Part shown: piece by piece, positions 51,029-59,921 of the stretch
Layout: every line of letters begins with the position of its first letter
Numbering within the stretch: position 1 is the first letter of the stretch
Notes under the pieces: generated by a model
Seen by the model: only the letters and a program-made list of their open reading frames with translations
Database searches by the model: none
Told to the model about the DNA's origin: nothing
DNA from: Chryseobacterium echinoideorum
GTDB taxonomy: Bacteria; Bacteroidota; Bacteroidia; Flavobacteriales; Weeksellaceae
Assembly: GCF_007474535.1 (NCBI RefSeq)
Contig: NZ_VKNW01000009.1
Coordinates: 1 to 64,000, forward strand
DNA length: 64,000 nucleotides
Direction: 5' to 3'
Position numbers and translations under genes: made by a program

Positions 51029-52273
51029 ATGACAAACGAACAGTATCAGGAAGCGGTAGAGTGGCTTTTTGTGCAGGCTCCGAATTATCAGATTGATGGT
51101 GAAAAAGCTTATAAGCCAGGATTGGATAATATCAGGAAACTGTGTGCTTTTTTCGGAAACCCGCAGGATAAAATAAAATGCGTTCATATTGGCGGAACCA
51201 ACGGTAAGGGGTCTACAAGCAATATGCTGGCTTCGGTTCTTCAGGAGTCGGGTTACAAGACAGGATTGTATAACTCGCCTCACCTTATTGATTTTACCGA
51301 AAGAATCAAAGTAAACGGTAAAAATTGTGACAAACAGTTTGTGGTTGATTTTATTCAAAAACTGCAGCATCTACCAGAGGATATTCAGCCTTCTTTTTTT
51401 GAATTTACCACCATCATGGCATTCGAATATTTTTATCGTCAGAAAGTTGATTTTGCTATTATTGAGGTAGGTTTGGGCGGAAGGTTAGATTCTACAAATA
51501 TTATTACACCTTTAGTTTCCGCAATTACCAATGTTCAGCTTGATCATCAGAATATTTTGGGGAATACTATTGAAGAAATAGCTTTTGAAAAGGCGGGAAT
51601 TATTAAAAATAATATTCCTGTAATTTTTGGAGACGATAATGAAGTGGTTAAGAGTATTATTAAAGCTAAAGCTGAAAAAGAAAATTCTCTATTAATTGAT
51701 GCAACGCACATAGAGGCAGATTTAAAATCAGATCTGGAAGGAAGCTATCAGGTGAAAAATATCAAAGTTGTTTTAGCACTGATTGAAGAATTAAAGAAGT
51801 TGGGCGTACTTATTTCTGAACAAAACATTGAAAAAGGATTGCTGAATGTTCAGAGAAACACGGGTTTTATCGGAAGGTGGTTTGAGTTTTCAAAAAATCC
51901 GCTTATCATCTGCGATACCGGACACAATCAGGCGGGATTGGAGTATGTTTTTCAACAGTTGGAAAATATTGATAAACACAAGCATGTTATTTTGGGTTTT
52001 GTGAATGACAAAAAAATAGATGAGGTGATGGCTTTGCTACCTGAAAATTCCAGGTTTTATTTTGCTAAACCAGCCATTCATCGCGGTCGTCATCCAAAAG
52101 ACTATGAAGATTTACTATTGAAGACAAAAATTAATTATAAAATTTTTGATTCTGTGCAGGAAGCCTATCTTTCTGCAAAACAAGATTGTAGGGAATCAGA
52201 AATGATTTTTGTTGGTGGAAGCAACTTTGTAGTGGGAGAATTTTTAGAAAAAAATTTGGAGATTTCTAAATAA
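51029..52273 (+). CDS. folC: Bifunctional folylpolyglutamate/dihydrofolate synthase
   Basis: Mur-ligase-fold enzyme of 414 residues that adds glutamate to (dihydro)folates. GGTNGKGSTSNMLASVLQESGYKTGLYNSPHL holds the P-loop (about 53-60) and the substrate loop. NVQLDHQNILGNTIEEIAFEKAGIIK (about 165-190) is the FolC signature, and DTGHNQAG starts the C-terminal domain. Length is standard. A TATATTTG box overlapping its 3' end starts the following tRNA transcript. Confidence 0.96.
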   Translation: MTNEQYQEAVEWLFVQAPNYQIDGEKAYKPGLDNIRKLCAFFGNPQDKIKCVHIGGTNGKGSTSNMLASVLQESGYKTGLYNSPHLIDFTERIKVNGKNCDKQFVVDFIQKLQHLPEDIQPSFFEFTTIMAFEYFYRQKVDFAIIEVGLGGRLDSTNIITPLVSAITNVQLDHQNILGNTIEEIAFEKAGIIKNNIPVIFGDDNEVVKSIIKAKAEKENSLLIDATHIEADLKSDLEGSYQVKNIKVVLALIEELKKLGVLISEQNIEKGLLNVQRNTGFIGRWFEFSKNPLIICDTGHNQAGLEYVFQQLENIDKHKHVILGFVNDKKIDEVMALLPENSRFYFAKPAIHRGRHPKDYEDLLLKTKINYKIFDSVQEAYLSAKQDCRESEMIFVGGSNFVVGEFLEKNLEISK

Positions 52274-52285
52274 GTCGTATATTTG
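52256..52285 (+). promoter_or_regulatory. Consensus promoter TTG-N19-TATATTTG for the tRNA-Val pair
   Basis: TTG at 52256-52258 and TATATTTG at 52278-52285 with exactly 19 bp between them: the best match to the Bacteroidota vegetative promoter in the window. The -33 element lies within the folC coding end, and the predicted start is about 27 bp before the first tRNA. Confidence 0.85.
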
Positions 52286-52317
52286 CACCACTCTAATCGA
52301 GAAAACAGCGACAAAGA

Positions 52318-52392
52318 GGGTTCTTAGCTCAGTTGGTTCAGAGCATCTGGTTTACACCCAGAGGGTCGGGGGTTCGAATCCCTCAGGACCCA
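52318..52392 (+). tRNA. tRNA-Val (anticodon TAC)
   Basis: Full cloverleaf of 75 nt: acceptor GGGTTCT/AGGACCC with discriminator A, D stem GCTC/GAGC, anticodon stem TCTGG/CCAGA with loop TTTACAC (anticodon TAC), and T arm GGGGGTTCGAATCCCTC. The 3' CCA is not encoded. Confidence 0.97.
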
Positions 52393-52425
52393 CAGAAAAG
52401 GAAACGAAACCTTTCAAAAAAATTC

Positions 52426-52500
52426 GGGTTCTTAGCTCAGTTGGTTCAGAGCATCTGGTTTACACCCAGAGGGTCGGGGGTTCGAATCCCTCAGGACCCA
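52426..52500 (+). tRNA. tRNA-Val (anticodon TAC), second identical copy
   Basis: Identical over all 75 nt to the copy at 52318-52392, after a 33-bp spacer. Both are read from one promoter and end at the hairpin at 52503. Identity points to recent duplication or gene conversion. Confidence 0.97.
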
Positions 52501-52502
52501 CA

Positions 52503-52535
52503 GAAATCTCTCTTTTTTAAGGGAGATTTTTTTTA
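52503..52535. terminator. Terminator of the tRNA-Val operon
   Basis: AAATCTCTC pairs with GGGAGATTT (one wobble), followed by TTTTTTT. Its end touches the stop of the convergent glycosyltransferase gene. Confidence 0.85.
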
Positions 52536-53435
52536 TTTCATTACCCTTAAAAGCAATCCCAGCTTATATAAATCTAAAAACCGTAGATTTGGATTAGTCG
52601 ACAAAAGATTCCTCTTAAAACTATTTTCAAAAACAGATAAAATTGCAGATACAGCAAATTTCAAAATACCAATACCAGAGATCAACTGATAGGTTTTTAC
52701 AATTTTTATTTCAGATAATTTTGAGTTGAATGTTTCGTCTTTCAGTAAAATAGTGAGATTTTCCACAGATTCTTCCACCTTTTTCAGGTAAATTTCATTA
52801 GATTCAATATCGTTATTTAAAACCGGGTTTTCAATATGATTAATCGGAATATGGAGCGCTTTTAAATCCATGGCAAAAATCAGATCTTCATAACCATATT
52901 TATAAAGAGAAGTGTTGAATTGTACTTGTTCAAAAATTTTTCTGCTGATTACAAAATTATTGGTCTGAAAACTTAAATAAGGCTTTTTCTCTCTTTCAGT
53001 TAAAGACAGATTTTCTCTTTCAGAGGCAAATTTCCATCTTAAAATATACTGTGGAGAAGTTAGTTTTTGCACTGCAGTTCTTCCTCCGTAAATAACTGAA
53101 GAGGTAGTGTTTAAATTTAAAAATTCAAAATAATTTTTCAAAAAATTTTTAGAAACCAATTTTCCGTCACAATCCAGAAAAAGCAGGTAATCACCATTTG
53201 CATATTGTAAAAACAGATTCCTTATTTTAGATCTTCCAATATTTTTTTCAAGAAAAACTGACTGATCACAGAGTTGAGAGATTTCCTTATTGATTTGTTT
53301 GAATTGAGAGCCAGATGCGTCATCTATAAGAATAATTTCTGCATTAAGAGCATCTTTTTCAATTTGATGTTTCAGATCCGTAATCAGTTCTCGCACATCA
53401 AAATTATAGATGGGAATGCATACAGAGATCTTCAT
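52533..53435 (-). CDS. Glycosyltransferase family 2 protein
   Basis: A 300-residue GT-A transferase. MKISVCIPIYNFDVRELI is the opening strand, ILIDDASGSQ carries the nucleotide Asp pair, and LLFLDCDGKLV is the DxD metal motif. FVISRKIFEQVQFNTSLYKYGYEDLIFAMDL holds the acceptor-side ED motif. The last 40 residues include a possible membrane-associated helix. It is third in the sufE-GT9-GT2 operon (3-bp gap), so it likely serves LPS or surface glycan synthesis. Confidence 0.92.
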   Translation of the reverse strand: MKISVCIPIYNFDVRELITDLKHQIEKDALNAEIILIDDASGSQFKQINKEISQLCDQSVFLEKNIGRSKIRNLFLQYANGDYLLFLDCDGKLVSKNFLKNYFEFLNLNTTSSVIYGGRTAVQKLTSPQYILRWKFASERENLSLTEREKKPYLSFQTNNFVISRKIFEQVQFNTSLYKYGYEDLIFAMDLKALHIPINHIENPVLNNDIESNEIYLKKVEESVENLTILLKDETFNSKLSEIKIVKTYQLISGIGILKFAVSAILSVFENSFKRNLLSTNPNLRFLDLYKLGLLLRVMK

Positions 53436-53438
53436 CAG

Positions 53439-54404
53439 TTATATTTTTTCTAAAATCTGCTGAATGCTGATCTCTCCAAGACAAGCCCAATCTCCACGGA
53501 AACATTCTTTATCTCCGAAAACCGAACACGGTCTGCAGCTGAGATCATTGATTTGTACTGTATCATCTTCGCTCTGTCCAAACCCTAAAAAACCCGCAAA
53601 AGGATGCGTAGATCCCCAAATGGAAACACATCTTGTTCCTACAACGCTTGCTAGGTGCATATTAGCAGAATCCATAGAGATCATCACTTCAAGTTTTGAA
53701 ATTCTATCAAGCTCTTCCGAAAGACTTAGTTTCCCTGCGAGACTTTTAGTATTCGGAATCTGCTGTTCCCATTGTTCTAGGGTTTCAATCTCTTTTTTAC
53801 CGCCGCCAAAAAAATAAATTGTATTTTTTTCAGAAAGAATTTTTACCAGTTCAAATGACTTTTCTAAAGGCAGCATTTTTCCTTGGTGCTGGGCAAATGG
53901 CGCAAAGCCAATTCCGGATTTTTTTTCTGAACTGGGGCGAAGCTGATGTGAAAGCTCTATTTGGAAACCCATTTCCCGGAAAACATCCGCATACCGTTCC
54001 GTTGTTTTTTTAAGACGAAATTTATTCAGATTCCAGATGTCGGTAAGCTCTTCTTTTTCTTGTTTTCCTTTATTGATTTTGAAAACTTTAAAACCTTTTC
54101 TGGTGTATATTTTATTCAAAATTTTGGTGCGGATTACATCATGCAAATCTGCGACATAATCTGGCTTGTACAGATGGATTAATTCTTTAGCAAGCCTTCT
54201 TACTCCAAAAAAACCTTTATAATCGTCAACATCAATTCCGTGGAATGTAACATTCGGAATATCAGTAAACAAGCGTTCGAAATTCTTTCTGGAAACCATC
54301 ACGATTTCTACATCAGGATTCTGTTCCAAAAACTCTCTGAAAACAGGAACGGTCATGGCGACATCTCCAAATGCTGAAAAACGGTATGCTAAAATTCTGG
54401 TCAC
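53439..54404 (-). CDS. Glycosyltransferase family 9 (heptosyltransferase-like)
   Basis: The 321-residue GT-B enzyme of the ADP-heptose:LPS heptosyltransferase type begins RFSAFGDVAMTVPVFREFLEQNP. It has IGFAPFAQHQGKMLPLEKSFELVKIL and FFGGGKKEIETL, then the donor site MISMDSANMHLASVVGTRCVSIWGSTHPFAGFLGF. Four Cys near the C-terminus (CRPCSVFGDKECFRGDWAC) match the CxxC-type tail common in Bacteroidota members. It probably transfers a sugar to lipid A core. It lies between sufE and the GT2 gene. Confidence 0.93.
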   Translation of the reverse strand: MTRILAYRFSAFGDVAMTVPVFREFLEQNPDVEIVMVSRKNFERLFTDIPNVTFHGIDVDDYKGFFGVRRLAKELIHLYKPDYVADLHDVIRTKILNKIYTRKGFKVFKINKGKQEKEELTDIWNLNKFRLKKTTERYADVFREMGFQIELSHQLRPSSEKKSGIGFAPFAQHQGKMLPLEKSFELVKILSEKNTIYFFGGGKKEIETLEQWEQQIPNTKSLAGKLSLSEELDRISKLEVMISMDSANMHLASVVGTRCVSIWGSTHPFAGFLGFGQSEDDTVQINDLSCRPCSVFGDKECFRGDWACLGEISIQQILEKI

Positions 54405-54407
54405 GCT

Positions 54408-54827
54408 TTATGATTTCAATTGATAAGCAACTGCGTAAAACTTAATCTGTTTGGTCATTGCCATCAATCCGTTGGCTCTGGAAGGCGACAAAAATTCCTG
54501 CAGACCGATTTGTGAAATAAAATCAAAATCAGAATCCAGAATTTCCTGTGTAGAATGACCACTGTAAATGCTGATGAGAAGAGAAACAATTCCTTTAGGC
54601 AAAATACCGTCCGAATCTGCATCGAAAAACAATTTTCCGTCTTTAAAGTCAGCATCAATCCACACTTTGCTTTGGCAGCCTTTAATTAGATTTTCGTCTG
54701 TTTTTTTATCATCAGCAAGCCCTTTCAGTTCTTTTCCGAGATCAATAATATACTCATATTTCTGTTCCCAGTCTTCCAGAAAGGCAAACTCGTCAATGAT
54801 TTCCTGCTGTTTTTCTTTGATGGTCAT
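54408..54827 (-). CDS. sufE: SufE-family sulfur-acceptor protein
   Basis: The 139-residue cytosolic protein accepts persulfide sulfur from SufS on a conserved Cys (Cys51 in KGCQSKVW) for Fe-S cluster assembly. Flanking features are the LIKGCQSKVWIDADF strand and ANGLMAMTKQIKFYA near the C-terminus. The other suf genes are elsewhere. It heads an operon with two glycosyltransferases (3-bp gaps), an unrelated pairing. A TATCTTTG box is at 54848-54855. Confidence 0.94.
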   Translation of the reverse strand: MTIKEKQQEIIDEFAFLEDWEQKYEYIIDLGKELKGLADDKKTDENLIKGCQSKVWIDADFKDGKLFFDADSDGILPKGIVSLLISIYSGHSTQEILDSDFDFISQIGLQEFLSPSRANGLMAMTKQIKFYAVAYQLKS

Positions 54828-54847
54828 ATTTGGTTGGTTTCTTTTTG

Positions 54848-54855
54848 CAAAGATA
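54848..54855 (-). promoter_or_regulatory. -7 promoter box (TATCTTTG) for the sufE operon
   Basis: Exact TAnnTTTG on the minus strand, 20 bp upstream of the sufE start. Confidence 0.55.
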
Positions 54856-54958
54856 CTATTTTTAGAGTTTTTATTCTGATGAGCATCTTGGAGTTTATCT
54901 CCTTGAATGCTTCTGTTTTATTTCTTACTTTTACCATCCCAATTTTAAGACAGATTCC

Positions 54959-57547
54959 ATGGCAAAAGCGGCGAAAAAAGAAACTCCTTTAATGACACAA
55001 TACAATACCATCAAGGCGAAATATCCTGATGCACTTTTGCTTTTCAGAGTGGGAGATTTCTACGAAACGTTCGGTCAGGATGCCGTGAAAACTTCCCAGA
55101 TCCTGGGAATTGTTTTAACGAAAAGAGCCAACGGAGAAGGACACATAGAATTGGCAGGATTTCCGCATCATTCTGTAGATTCTTATCTTCCAAAACTAGT
55201 AAGAGCCGGGATGAGAGTGGCTATCTGCGACCAGCTGGAAGATCCAAAATCGGTAAAAGGAATTGTGAAACGCGGTGTTACAGAACTGGTAACTCCAGGA
55301 GTAACATTTAATGACCAGGTTCTGACTTCCAAAAAAAATAATTTTCTTCTTTCGCTTCATAAAGAAAAAGAAAAATACGGAATCGCTATGGTAGATGTTT
55401 CTACCGGGGAATTTTTGGTTAGTGAAGGAAATCTTGAAAAGTTGCTTCACATTGTCAGTACTTTCGACCCTAGCGAGATTATTTATCAGCGTAGCGTTCA
55501 GATCCCTGAGCAACTTAAGAATAAGAATGTTTTCAAACTGGAAGATTGGGCTTATCAGTACAATTTTGCCTACGAAAAACTGACAAATCATTTCAAAACC
55601 AATTCATTAAAAGGTTTTGGAGTAGAAAGTTCACAACTGGCAATTACAGCTGCAGGAGCTATTTTTGCTTATCTTGTAGAAGATACCCATCATAATCTGC
55701 TCTCGCATATTACCAAAATCCAGATCATTCCGCAGGAAGATTACCTGATGATGGATCATTTTACGCTGAGAAATCTGGAAATTGTTTATCCCAGTAATCC
55801 GAAAGGGAAATCTCTTTTAGATATTATTGATAAAACTTCCACACCAATGGGAGGAAGACTGTTGAGGAGAAGAATTATCCTGCCTTTAAAGTCTGTAAAT
55901 GAAATTTCCAGAAGACTTTCTCTGATTGATTTCCTTAACGAAAACGACCAGCTTAAATATGAAATTTCAATTTTATTGCGTTCCATTTCAGATTTAGACC
56001 GATTGATGGGAAAACTGGCGGCTGAAAAAATTTCACCGAAAGAATTAGGTTATCTTCGGCAGAGTTTAATCAATATTCAGAAAATTAAAGAATTGATCCA
56101 TCCTCATGCAGATGTTTTGGCATGGCTTGAACCTTTAAATAATTTAGAAGAACTTATTCTTTTGCTCGAAAACCACCTGAATGAAGAGCTTCCGGTGAAT
56201 CTTGCCAAAGGAAATGTGATCAAAGAAAATATTTCTGAAGAGCTAGATCATTTGCGAGGACTTCAAAGCAAAGGAAGGGGGTTTCTGGACGAAATGTGCC
56301 AGAGAGAAATCGAAAGAACCGGAATTTCCAGTCTGAAAATAGACTTCAACAATGTTTTCGGCTATTTTATTGAGGTAAGGAATACCCATAAAGATAAAGT
56401 TCCTGCGGAATGGTTGCGAAAACAAACCTTGGTAAATGCGGAGCGGTACATCACCGAAGAGCTGAAAGAATACGAAAATCAGATCTTAGGAGCGGAAGAA
56501 AAAATAAGTGTTCTGGAAAACGAACTCTATCGTAAGGTTTGCAGCGATACGATGATTTATATAGATAAAATTCAGGAAAACTCTAATATTATTGCTCAGC
56601 TTGATGTTGCTGTCGGATTATCTGAACTCGCTGTATCTGAAAGTTATACTAAGCCTATTCTCAACGAAAGTTTTGCGATTGATCTGAAAGAAGCAAGACA
56701 TCCGATCATCGAAAATGCACTTCCTTTAGGCGAAAAATATATTCCAAATGATATTTTCTTAGATAAAGATTCTCAGCAGATTATTATGGTGACCGGGCCC
56801 AATATGGCAGGTAAATCGGCAATTCTTCGGCAGACGGCAATTGTTTGTTTATTGGCTCAGATCGGAAGTTTTGTGCCTGCAAAATACGCCGAAATAGGAA
56901 TTTTAGATAAAATTTTCACAAGAGTAGGAGCCAGTGACAATATTTCTGCAGGAGAATCAACTTTTATGGTGGAAATGAATGAAGCTGCCAATATTCTGAA
57001 TAATATTTCTGAAAGAAGTTTGATTTTATTAGACGAAATCGGGCGCGGAACCTCTACATATGATGGAGTTTCTATTGCGTGGGCAATCGCAGAATACCTT
57101 CATCAGCATCCTACTCAGGCTAAAACTTTATTTGCCACCCATTATCATGAGCTCAACGAAATGACAGTGAATTTTGAGCGAATCAAAAATTTTCACGTTT
57201 CTATTCAGGAGAATAAAGGAAATATTATTTTTCTGAGAAAACTGATTCCCGGTGGAAGCGAACACAGCTTCGGGATTCATGTGGCAAAGTTGGCGGGAAT
57301 GCCTTCCAAAGTTGTCAACAGAGCGAATGAAATTTTGAAAACTCTTGAAGCAAGCCGTTCTCAAAATGGTTCTTCAGAAAACATTAAAAGAGTGACGGAA
57401 GAAAATATGCAGCTTTCTTTTTTTCAGCTGGATGACCCCGTTCTGGAAAATATCAGAGAAGAATTAACAAAAATCGATATCAATACTTTGACACCGATTG
57501 AAGCTTTGATGAAATTGAATGCGATTAAAAAGATGATCGGGAAATAA
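54959..57547 (+). CDS. mutS: DNA mismatch repair protein MutS
   Basis: Mismatch-recognition ATPase of 862 residues (MutS1). The N-terminal mismatch-binding domain has the Phe-x-Glu motif in FRVGDFYETFGQDA. Then come connector, lever and clamp domains, and the ABC ATPase with Walker A GPNMAGKSAILRQ, LLDEIGRGTSTYDG (Walker B) and FATHYHEL. The C-terminal tail includes the MutL/dimerisation helices. Full length. It is monocistronic and divergent from sufE. Confidence 0.97.
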   Translation: MAKAAKKETPLMTQYNTIKAKYPDALLLFRVGDFYETFGQDAVKTSQILGIVLTKRANGEGHIELAGFPHHSVDSYLPKLVRAGMRVAICDQLEDPKSVKGIVKRGVTELVTPGVTFNDQVLTSKKNNFLLSLHKEKEKYGIAMVDVSTGEFLVSEGNLEKLLHIVSTFDPSEIIYQRSVQIPEQLKNKNVFKLEDWAYQYNFAYEKLTNHFKTNSLKGFGVESSQLAITAAGAIFAYLVEDTHHNLLSHITKIQIIPQEDYLMMDHFTLRNLEIVYPSNPKGKSLLDIIDKTSTPMGGRLLRRRIILPLKSVNEISRRLSLIDFLNENDQLKYEISILLRSISDLDRLMGKLAAEKISPKELGYLRQSLINIQKIKELIHPHADVLAWLEPLNNLEELILLLENHLNEELPVNLAKGNVIKENISEELDHLRGLQSKGRGFLDEMCQREIERTGISSLKIDFNNVFGYFIEVRNTHKDKVPAEWLRKQTLVNAERYITEELKEYENQILGAEEKISVLENELYRKVCSDTMIYIDKIQENSNIIAQLDVAVGLSELAVSESYTKPILNESFAIDLKEARHPIIENALPLGEKYIPNDIFLDKDSQQIIMVTGPNMAGKSAILRQTAIVCLLAQIGSFVPAKYAEIGILDKIFTRVGASDNISAGESTFMVEMNEAANILNNISERSLILLDEIGRGTSTYDGVSIAWAIAEYLHQHPTQAKTLFATHYHELNEMTVNFERIKNFHVSIQENKGNIIFLRKLIPGGSEHSFGIHVAKLAGMPSKVVNRANEILKTLEASRSQNGSSENIKRVTEENMQLSFFQLDDPVLENIREELTKIDINTLTPIEALMKLNAIKKMIGK

Positions 57548-57566
57548 CTTTTTTATAGGGAGGAGT

Positions 57567-58040
57567 TTAATATTTTTTAGAAACCAGCGGAAAGTAATAT
57601 AAATATCTTACAGACTCACCATTCAGCTTTGCAGGTTTCCATCGCTCAAAAATTCTTCTCATTCCCATTTCTGCTTCTTTAGCGTGTTTTTTATTGGTTC
57701 CGACTGCGGTTACATTTCTCACATAGCCATTTTTTTCAACAATGAAATACAGTCTGGTGTCTATTTTTTCTTTATGTTTTAAATCTAAAGTCTGGATATT
57801 TTCGAAATATTTTTTGTGAAAAGCTTTCATTCCTCCCGGAAATTCGGGTAATTCATCTACTTTTGTAACCACGCCCTTCATATCCAATTTTGTTTTTATA
57901 AATTCAAGGTCAGGAATCTCTGAGAGACTGACGGGTTGATTTTTTTGCGTGTTTGTTTCGCTTACATTCGAAGAATTGTTTGTTTGTGCAAAATATAACG
58001 TGCTGAAGGTTATTGCTAAAAGCGGAAAAAATTTTTTCAT
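57567..58040 (-). CDS. Secreted TonB-C domain mini-protein
   Basis: The 157-residue protein has a signal peptide (1-18, ending YFA-Q), a short polar linker, and one TonB C-terminal-like domain (about 65-155). The domain has ELPEFPGGMKAFHKKYFEN (the EFPGG signature), TRLYFIVEKNGYVRNVTAVGTN and RWKPAKLNGESVRYLYYFPLV. Such mini-proteins lack the membrane anchor of a real TonB. The frame is open upstream to 58094, but the signal peptide starts at the ATG at 58040. A frameshifted paralogue lies at 59922-60325. Confidence 0.88.
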   Translation of the reverse strand: MKKFFPLLAITFSTLYFAQTNNSSNVSETNTQKNQPVSLSEIPDLEFIKTKLDMKGVVTKVDELPEFPGGMKAFHKKYFENIQTLDLKHKEKIDTRLYFIVEKNGYVRNVTAVGTNKKHAKEAEMGMRRIFERWKPAKLNGESVRYLYYFPLVSKKY

Positions 58041-58125
58041 AATAGTGAAATATTTATCTCTGTGTTTAATTTTGTTTAACAAAATTTGTTCCATTATATT
58101 AGAAACATTTTTGCTAATTTTGAGT

Positions 58126-58626
58126 ATGAAGAAATTACTTGTTTTAATTGTTCTTTTTTGCAGCGGTTCTTTTTTGATTTCACAAAATAAAAAATTTATT
58201 AGTGATGTTCCTCTTATTCAATATGAACTTCTTCAGGATAAAATCAAAGAGAACAAAGATGTCTTACTGGTTCTTAATTTTTGGTCGACTACTTGTGCTC
58301 CTTGCGTGAAAGAACTCCCGGATTTTATAGAAATCAATAATAAATTCAGTGGTAAAAAGAATTTTAAAATGCTTTTGGTTTCTCTTGACAGAGCAAAAGA
58401 TAAAGAAAAAGTCATACGATTTATTGAGAATAAAAATCTGACAGCCGAAGTTATCATTTTAGATGATATTAAGAGAATGAACACATGGATTCCTGCTTTT
58501 GAAGAAAAATGGGAGGGCAATATTCCTGTGACGATTATCTATAAAAATTCAGAAAAAATACATTTTAACGATGGGGAAATGTCAAAAGAAGAGTTGGAAA
58601 GAATTATCGAAAAAAATTTGAATTAA
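58126..58626 (+). CDS. TlpA-like periplasmic thioredoxin-fold protein
   Basis: A 166-residue exported disulfide oxidoreductase. Signal peptide 1-19. Thioredoxin active site WSTTCAPC (53-60; Cys57, Cys60), LLVSLDRAKDKEKV and the cis-Pro loop NIPVTIIY. It probably reduces disulfides in the cell envelope (cytochrome or lipoprotein maturation). The long open frame upstream (from 57949) is antisense to the TonB-C gene and is rejected. It lies 33 bp before another thioredoxin-fold gene. Confidence 0.9.
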   Translation: MKKLLVLIVLFCSGSFLISQNKKFISDVPLIQYELLQDKIKENKDVLLVLNFWSTTCAPCVKELPDFIEINNKFSGKKNFKMLLVSLDRAKDKEKVIRFIENKNLTAEVIILDDIKRMNTWIPAFEEKWEGNIPVTIIYKNSEKIHFNDGEMSKEELERIIEKNLN

Positions 58627-58659
58627 CTACAAACAAAACTTTATAATAATTACGAAAAT

Positions 58660-59316
58660 ATGAAAAATCTAAAATTTTTAGTAACGCTGATCGCAGTCTT
58701 CAGTATCAGTACCCTTTCTTTTGCTCAAAAAGCAGCAGCAAAAAAAGAAACAACAGAAAAAAGCACGTCAAAGAAAGGATATCAGATTGGAGATATAGCC
58801 ACAGATTTTAGGCTGAAAAATATCAACGGAAAAATGGTCTCACTAAGTGATTTTGATAATGCAAAAGGTTTTATTGTCATTTTTACCTGTAATCATTGTC
58901 CATATGCGAAAAAATACGAAGAAAGGATCATTGAGCTAGATAAGAAGTTCAAGGAAATGGGGTATCCTGTAATTGCCATAAATCCTAATGATCCTAATGT
59001 ACAGCCGGAAGACAGCTACATCAATATGATAGAAAGAGCAGCAGAGAAAGGTTTTACATTCCCTTATCTTCTGGATGAAGAACAGAAAGTTTTTCCGCAG
59101 TATGGAGCGACAAAAACACCGCATGTTTTTGTACTGCAAAAAGATGGCGAGAGAAATATTGTAAAATACATAGGAGCAATTGATAATAATTATGAAAATC
59201 AGGATGATGTTTCTGAGCGATATGTCCAGGATGCAGTGTATGCTTTGGCAAACGGACAGGAGGTGAAAACTTCAAAAACAGTAGCTATTGGATGTTCAAT
59301 AAAAGTAAAAAAATAG
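58660..59316 (+). CDS. Redoxin/AhpC-TSA domain periplasmic protein
   Basis: A 218-residue exported thioredoxin-superfamily protein. Signal peptide 1-23, then a Lys/Ala/Thr-rich linker (to about 40). The redoxin domain has IGDIATDFRLKNINGKMVSLSDF and active-site TCNHCPYAKKYE (Cys77, Cys80), then YGATKTPHVFVLQ with the cis-Pro. The family is typical of Bacteroidota and may act as a peroxidase or disulfide reductase. It probably forms an operon with the preceding TlpA-like gene. Confidence 0.9.
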   Translation: MKNLKFLVTLIAVFSISTLSFAQKAAAKKETTEKSTSKKGYQIGDIATDFRLKNINGKMVSLSDFDNAKGFIVIFTCNHCPYAKKYEERIIELDKKFKEMGYPVIAINPNDPNVQPEDSYINMIERAAEKGFTFPYLLDEEQKVFPQYGATKTPHVFVLQKDGERNIVKYIGAIDNNYENQDDVSERYVQDAVYALANGQEVKTSKTVAIGCSIKVKK

Positions 59317-59326
59317 AATTGATATG

Positions 59327-59353
59327 ATTTCGGCGGCCTTTGGCCGCCGAAAT
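59327..59353 (+). terminator. GC-rich perfect hairpin
   Basis: ATTTCGGCGGCC and GGCCGCCGAAAT form a perfect 12-bp stem with loop TTT, much richer in GC than its surroundings. The downstream T tract is interrupted (TTATATTTTT), so this may be a non-canonical terminator or a repeat element. Confidence 0.7.
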
Positions 59354-59406
59354 TTATATTTTTCCTGTGAGAATTATTAATCACAGATAATACATATAAA
59401 AAACAA

Positions 59407-59793
59407 GTGGATAAAGAAGAATTGCCATTTCGGTTTGATTATAAATATTTTCTGGCTACTATTTTAATATTCCTAACAGAAGTTTTAATTGCCACCGTCT
59501 TAAAAGATAATTTTTTTATCAGAGCTTATCTCGGAGATGTAATCGTAGTGATGTTGCTTTATACGTTTGTAAAAAGCTTTTTTACGGTAAACGATACAAA
59601 ACTCATCTTGGGAATTTTTGCCTTTTCCTGTGTTGTTGAATTTGCCCAATATTTTAATGTAGCCGAAAAATTAGGCTTCCAACCGGGAAGCCTAATGTAT
59701 ATTGTGATCGGAAATTCTTTTTCCTGGGTTGATATTGCGTGTTATGCTGCAGGATGTTTGCTGCTTTATTTATTGGTAAGATTAAGGAAGTGA
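59407..59793 (+). CDS. DUF2809 family membrane protein
   Basis: The 128-residue membrane protein has four hydrophobic helices (about 11-28, 35-52, 59-76 and 100-125) and a central GDVIVVMLLYTFVKSFF plus a VVEFAQYF segment, the DUF2809 pattern. It starts with GTG at 59407; no ATG precedes the first helix. Function unknown, but the topology resembles small VanZ-like proteins. Confidence 0.85.
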   Translation: MDKEELPFRFDYKYFLATILIFLTEVLIATVLKDNFFIRAYLGDVIVVMLLYTFVKSFFTVNDTKLILGIFAFSCVVEFAQYFNVAEKLGFQPGSLMYIVIGNSFSWVDIACYAAGCLLLYLLVRLRK

Positions 59794-59921
59794 AAATTAT
59801 CTTCCAAATTTGGCATATTGTCTTCTGCATATTGATTTTCAGAATCAGTCAAAAAAATGTCCAAATGCTGTTATCAAAAGGATTTTTGAAGTATTTAAGA
59901 TGTTTTTTGGGGCGCAAACAT

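Noticed and set aside
57949-58125. 59-residue N-terminal extension of the TlpA-like protein
   Set aside because: It is antisense to the TonB-C gene start, and a proper signal peptide begins at the ATG at 58126.
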